This document shows, in pieces, positions 60,272 to 64,000 of a stretch of 64,000 nt of DNA. The notes under the pieces were generated by a model. It was not told the origin of the DNA and ran no database searches. It saw only the letters and a list, made by a program, of their open reading frames with translations. Position 1 is the stretch's first letter, and each line of letters starts with the position of its first letter. Location: positions 1 through 64,000 of the forward strand of contig JAJCYM010000057.1 of NCBI GenBank assembly GCA_029262895.1, given 5' to 3'. The translations under genes were made by a program, and so were the position numbers. Source of the DNA: Roseivirga sp. (GTDB lineage: Bacteria > Bacteroidota > Bacteroidia > Cytophagales > Cyclobacteriaceae).

Positions 60272-60640
60272 TTAACTCCCCTTTATTTTCTTCATGTTCA
60301 ACGGAATTTCACCGGGCCCTTGTTTCCATGTTCCCTTCAACTCACCATCTTCTAATTTTCCTGTATAACTGCCCTGGATTTGATTGATTTTTAAGGTTAG
60401 CGTACCATCCGTATAAGTGGCTTCATCCATTTTTAATCCCATGGCATTTTGGTCTACACTATCCATGGTGGCTTCCAGTTTACCCTCGTTGAAACGAATA
60501 TGAAATCTAACACGCAGTTTAGTTCCTTGAACTTCAAGGGTTCCTTCCCAATCAGCAACTACTTTTTTATACTCTTCTTGAGCCTGAAGTGTCCCAACCG
60601 CAAGACCCAAAATCATTAGTGTACATATTAATCTTTTCAT
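60272..60640 (-). CDS. Small secreted protein resembling the N-terminal domain of Bacteroidota alpha/beta-hydrolases
   Basis: 122 residues: a signal peptide (LICTLMILGLAVGTLQAQ) and one beta-domain of about 100 residues with WEGTLEVQGTKLRVRFHI, LEATMDSVDQNAMGLKMDEA, LTLKINQIQGSYTGKLEDG and LKGTWKQGPGEIPLNMKKI. As I recall, the same GxWxGxL...L.ATxDSxDQ..xG...GTWxQ pattern forms the domain in front of the catalytic part of many secreted Bacteroidota alpha/beta-hydrolases. Here it stands alone, without the enzyme. Possible roles are a binding module or a free-standing copy of that domain; nothing more can be said. It probably has its own promoter in the 128 bp upstream. Confidence 0.75.
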   Translation of the reverse strand: MKRLICTLMILGLAVGTLQAQEEYKKVVADWEGTLEVQGTKLRVRFHIRFNEGKLEATMDSVDQNAMGLKMDEATYTDGTLTLKINQIQGSYTGKLEDGELKGTWKQGPGEIPLNMKKIKGS

Positions 60641-60768
60641 AGATCTAATTTTAATTCAATTACCATTCCAAAATTAAGAATAGAACTTAAGACAATCTCC
60701 GAAAATGGGTAAACGGTTTAATGGCTAAATGATCGCCTGTTTTAAGGTGTTTATGTAAATATTAGGTG

Positions 60769-63306
60769 TTAGCCAATCTCATTTCTTAATACCTCCAAGG
60801 GAGGACGGCTTATAATTCCCCGACTGTTAGAAAGCCCAATCAGAATGGTCAGCCCGGTGATAATCAGGTAAACTACGAGTATAGGTAATGGATTAGGGAT
60901 AAACTCGGTGTCGAACGAGAAATACGCCAGGGCCCAACTACCCACAAGGGATAATAGAATACCGGACATAGAGGCTAGACTACCCAGGAAAAAGTACTCC
61001 AATACATTGATGGATAGAATCTGTTTTTTACTTCCTCCGAGGGTTCTTAAGAGTATACTTTCACGTATCCTCTGGAATTTGCTCAGAATCACAGAACCAA
61101 TCAAAACCAGCAGTCCTGTGATAATGCTGAACAGGGCCATAAAACGTATGACAAAAGCGACCTTACTCAAAAGGTTATCGACTGTGGTAAGAATAAGACC
61201 AATGTCAAGTACCGATACATTTGGGTATTGCTTGACAATTTCCCGCTGGTAAACCGCAGCCTGCTCGGGAGAAGTAACCCTGGTGATCAAAACATGGAAC
61301 TGAGGGGCTGATTCCAGCACACCTTTAGGGAAGAGCACAATGAAGTTGGTTTGTATTCCACTCCAATCAATGACCCGGTAACTGCCTAGATAGGTCCTTA
61401 CAGGAACTCCTTGCACATTCCAGATAATTTCATCACCAATCTCAAAATGTTGAGACTTGGCAAACCCTTCATCCATAGAGATAAAAATGGTGTCACCTGG
61501 GGAGTTGTATTGGCTTAGCTCACCTTCACTTAATTCCTCCGAGTTGATCAGGGTATCCCTGTAGGTGACACGAAATTCTCTGTTAAACAGAAAATTCCTG
61601 TACTCTATGGTTGTGTCTTGCAAGGCTTCTTTTTGGGTGATTTGATTGATGGTCTGCATTCTCATCGCAACAACGGGCACCTGCTGTATAATTGGCAATT
61701 CGGACTTTACAGTGTAGTCAGCAATCTCGTCTTTTTGATAACCCTGAATATCAAACAAGAGCATATTAGGCCGATCATTTTCGGTGCTAATTTGGACCTG
61801 ATCTATTAAAAGGGTCTGAATAAAATAAAGTGTAGTGATCAGCGCGGTACCTAGACCAATACTGGCGATCAGAATCATTGTTTGGTTATTGGGTCTGTAT
61901 AGATTGGCAAGACTTTGACGCCAGGTATAGCTCCAGCGTGAAGGGAAAAACTTCTTAACCATCCACATGGCTAGTTTGGCAATTCCTGCAAGAAAGGCGA
62001 AGGACAAAAGAATAAAGAGTGTAAAGGCCAGACTGCTTCCCAAATCCTGGATTTGGATGTATGCAAAAATCACTATGAACGAAATTATACCCAGGTAGAC
62101 AAGACTCTTAAGGGGGTCAAACTTCTTTCTGGAATTATCCGGTACATTCCTAAGTGTCAGTAGGGGTGAAGCTTTTCGAACATTAAGTAGAGGGATAAGT
62201 GCAAAGAGAATAGACACGCAGAACCCTATCAATATTCCACCGAAAACGGATGTCCAGGAGATGCTTAAATTCACTTTCACGGGTAGGAAGGCAGCAAATA
62301 CTTCTGGTAATACACGTTGGATTAGGGTACCAAGCAATGTTCCTGTTATGGAGCCTATCAATCCGATAACAGCTATTTGAATCAAATAAATTAAGAAGGT
62401 ATCTCTCCCTTTGGCTCCGAGGCATCGTAAAATCGCCACACTACGAATCTTCCCTTTAATATAAATATGAACGGCACTGGCAACACCTACGCATCCAAGC
62501 AATAAGGCTACGAAGGCCACCAAATTTAGAAAGCTCGCCAGGTTTTGAAAGGTTTCTCCGGTTTCCTCTTTTCTTTCATCAACAGTATCTGCCCACATGC
62601 CCTGGAGCCTAAGCTGTTCACGATCTGCCTCCAGTTTTTCATCCAGGTTAAAATCAGGATCCAAATCGTTGAGCTTATAAAATTTGCGGTAGAAAACGCG
62701 GCTGCCTTTCAGAATCAGATTTGTATCATCCAAATATGACATAGGCATATAAACCGCAGGAGCTACTAGAGTAGCTGCAATGGATTGAGACGGAGAGCTA
62801 AGTAATTGGCCTTCGATAACAAAATTCACATTGCCTATTCTAACAGAATCACCAACCTGAGCATCATATTGAATCATCGTTGACTTGTCCACAAGTACTT
62901 TCCTGCTTCCGTCTCGGAACGACTGACCAGCTGAGGCTGGAATGGTTTCCAGCGCACCGTAATAGGGGAAAGCCCCTTCCAATGCTCTGACATCCATCAG
63001 CCTGCTCTGGTCGTTCTTCATGAACAATAGCATTGACGCAAAACTGAATTCCTTGGATTCTTCATGAGATACTGAGTCTAGCCACTGGTAATGAAAATCA
63101 TCAAGGCTACTGCCTAATTCCAAGTCAGCGCCAAGTAATTCTTTGGCTTGAGAATTAATGTCATCCTTAAGATTTTCGCTGAAAGAGTTTATGGCAACCA
63201 GCGCAGCAATGCCGAGAACGATGGAAGAAATAAAGAGAAAAAGCCTTGATTTACTTTTGCGACTATCTCTAATCGCCATCAGTACAAGCCAACGAAATTT
63301 GGTCAT
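60769..63306 (-). CDS. ABC transporter permease, YbbP-like FtsX family
   Basis: 845 residues. An N-terminal helix (about 22-45, LFLFISSIVLGIAALVAINS) is followed by a large periplasmic domain (to about 255), then a first FtsX group of three helices (LNLVAFVALLLGCVGVASAV, LIYLIQIAVIGLIGSITGTL), additional helices in the middle (about 390-455), a second periplasmic domain (about 500-690) and a last FtsX group (FVIRFMALFSIITGLLVLIG, LLRTLGGSKKQIL, SLASMSGILLSLVGSWALAY). This ten-helix layout fits the YbbP-type permease rather than MacB. Its start overlaps the end of the ATPase gene by 4 bp, so both proteins form one transporter, probably for export or extraction of a lipid or envelope compound. 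Confidence 0.9.
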   Translation of the reverse strand: MTKFRWLVLMAIRDSRKSKSRLFLFISSIVLGIAALVAINSFSENLKDDINSQAKELLGADLELGSSLDDFHYQWLDSVSHEESKEFSFASMLLFMKNDQSRLMDVRALEGAFPYYGALETIPASAGQSFRDGSRKVLVDKSTMIQYDAQVGDSVRIGNVNFVIEGQLLSSPSQSIAATLVAPAVYMPMSYLDDTNLILKGSRVFYRKFYKLNDLDPDFNLDEKLEADREQLRLQGMWADTVDERKEETGETFQNLASFLNLVAFVALLLGCVGVASAVHIYIKGKIRSVAILRCLGAKGRDTFLIYLIQIAVIGLIGSITGTLLGTLIQRVLPEVFAAFLPVKVNLSISWTSVFGGILIGFCVSILFALIPLLNVRKASPLLTLRNVPDNSRKKFDPLKSLVYLGIISFIVIFAYIQIQDLGSSLAFTLFILLSFAFLAGIAKLAMWMVKKFFPSRWSYTWRQSLANLYRPNNQTMILIASIGLGTALITTLYFIQTLLIDQVQISTENDRPNMLLFDIQGYQKDEIADYTVKSELPIIQQVPVVAMRMQTINQITQKEALQDTTIEYRNFLFNREFRVTYRDTLINSEELSEGELSQYNSPGDTIFISMDEGFAKSQHFEIGDEIIWNVQGVPVRTYLGSYRVIDWSGIQTNFIVLFPKGVLESAPQFHVLITRVTSPEQAAVYQREIVKQYPNVSVLDIGLILTTVDNLLSKVAFVIRFMALFSIITGLLVLIGSVILSKFQRIRESILLRTLGGSKKQILSINVLEYFFLGSLASMSGILLSLVGSWALAYFSFDTEFIPNPLPILVVYLIITGLTILIGLSNSRGIISRPPLEVLRNEIG

Positions 63307-63995
63307 ATCACTGCTTGGGTTTCTGTGATATTTGAATCTGATACCAGCTTCCCCCCCTTAATTCTTATGATACGCTCTGTCTTTCCGGCCAGTTCCAAGT
63401 CATGTGTAACCAAAACGAGAGTGGTACCTGACTCGCGGTTAAGCTCAAAAAGCAATTCTTCAACGGATGTAGAGGTGTCCTCATCTAAATTGCCCGTGGG
63501 CTCATCTGCAAAAAGTATTTTTGGACTGTTTGAGAATGCCCTGGCGATAGATATTCTCTGCTGCTCACCTCCGGAGAGTTGAGTGGGATAGTGATCATGG
63601 CGATCACCAAGACCAACCCTTTCCAACAGGTTCATGGACCTGGATCTGATGTTTTTCTCCCTCCTTAACTCCATGGGTACCATTACATTCTCCAATGCGG
63701 TGAGTGTTGGGAGTAGCTGGAAATTTTGAAATATAAAGCCTACGTAATTGTTGCGAACTGCGGCTCGCTCATCTTCGTTCATGTGATCGAGCACCTGTCC
63801 ATATAAGCTCACGGAGCCTGAAGACGCACGATCAAGGCCGGCACATAAGCCAAGCAAAGTAGTCTTGCCACTGCCTGATGGCCCGACTATGGAAAAGGTA
63901 TCTCCTTCAAACAATTGGAAACTTATATCGGAAAGAACCGTAAGATTTTTTGTTCCGCTTTGGTAAGTTTTGGTGAGGTGTTGTACCTCCAGCAT
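63303..63995 (-). CDS. ABC transporter ATP-binding protein, YbbA/LolD-like
   Basis: 230 residues. Complete ABC ATPase: Walker A GPSGSGKTT (about 39-47), Q-loop NNYVGFIFQNFQLLPTLTAL, signature LSGGEQQR, Walker B ILFADEPTGNLD, and H-loop TLVLVTHDLEL. The short length and VGFIFQNFQLLP / TALENVMVPMEL segments are typical of the MacB/LolD/YbbA group, whose partners are FtsX-type permeases. It is translationally coupled (4-bp overlap) to the permease downstream. The start ATG is at 63995, just inside the window, so upstream genes of the operon are not visible. Confidence 0.94.
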   Translation of the reverse strand: MLEVQHLTKTYQSGTKNLTVLSDISFQLFEGDTFSIVGPSGSGKTTLLGLCAGLDRASSGSVSLYGQVLDHMNEDERAAVRNNYVGFIFQNFQLLPTLTALENVMVPMELRREKNIRSRSMNLLERVGLGDRHDHYPTQLSGGEQQRISIARAFSNSPKILFADEPTGNLDEDTSTSVEELLFELNRESGTTLVLVTHDLELAGKTERIIRIKGGKLVSDSNITETQAVI

Positions 63996-64000
63996 TAGCG

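Noticed and set aside
1-64000. CRISPR arrays, tRNA/rRNA genes, prophage or transposase genes
   Set aside because: None found on reading both strands. The only mobile-looking DNA is the foldback element at 57784-57946, and the MG-plug array is a gene duplication, not an insertion element.

Overview
The window is a stretch of chromosome from a member of the Bacteroidota, most likely order Cytophagales (Roseivirga/Fulvivirga-like; this placement is inferred from gene content). The markers are type IX secretion genes (a type B C-terminal sorting domain next to a PorP/SprF-OmpA protein), a GLPGLI-family protein, two DUF2911 proteins, LytTR two-component systems, bacillithiol synthesis (bshA), barrel-less TonB-plug proteins, and mostly AT-rich leaders with little Shine-Dalgarno sequence. 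I see no rRNA, tRNA, CRISPR array, prophage or transposase gene.

Layout. 1-3.7 kb: end of a TPR-like gene, then a leftward VWA / MoxR-like AAA+ / AlbA_2 operon. 3.8-9.2 kb: a tight rightward operon of ECF-like sigma factor, TonB-like protein, large type-IX-sorted surface protein and PorP/SprF-OmpA fusion, which looks like one regulated surface-export unit. 9.2-21 kb: a lipoprotein, a DUF1761 protein, an NAD-binding epimerase-like protein, bshA, a GH3/serine-hydrolase fusion, mutL, two rhomboid proteases and rlmN. 21-35 kb: a leftward tandem array of four intact paralogues (two of about 820 residues, two of about 1170) that join macroglobulin-like MG2 regions to a TonB-plug domain without a barrel. 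The array also holds a fifth, chimeric remnant whose C-terminus comes from the thioesterase gene at the head of the array. 35-38 kb: clpB. 38-53 kb: two LytS/LytTR-type sensor-regulator pairs, each beside a secreted alpha/beta-hydrolase-like + DUF2911 protein that lacks the nucleophile serine; between them lie a pentapeptide-repeat protein, an M61 peptidase, an exported RidA-like lipoprotein and a large BNR/VPS10-like protein. 53-64 kb: GLPGLI protein, MarR regulator, two S41 peptidases (one Prc-like), an orphan FtsX-type permease, a small secreted protein, and an ABC permease/ATPase pair ending at the right edge.

The most unusual items are the MG-plug array with its in-frame chimeric ORF; the twin sensor/regulator/pseudo-hydrolase modules; a 163-bp palindromic foldback element that begins at the stop codon of the permease gene at 55405; a perfect 28-bp palindrome inside bshA; and a 25-nt hairpin containing the start codon of one DUF2911 gene. 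Homology calls come from reading the proteins, not from database searches.
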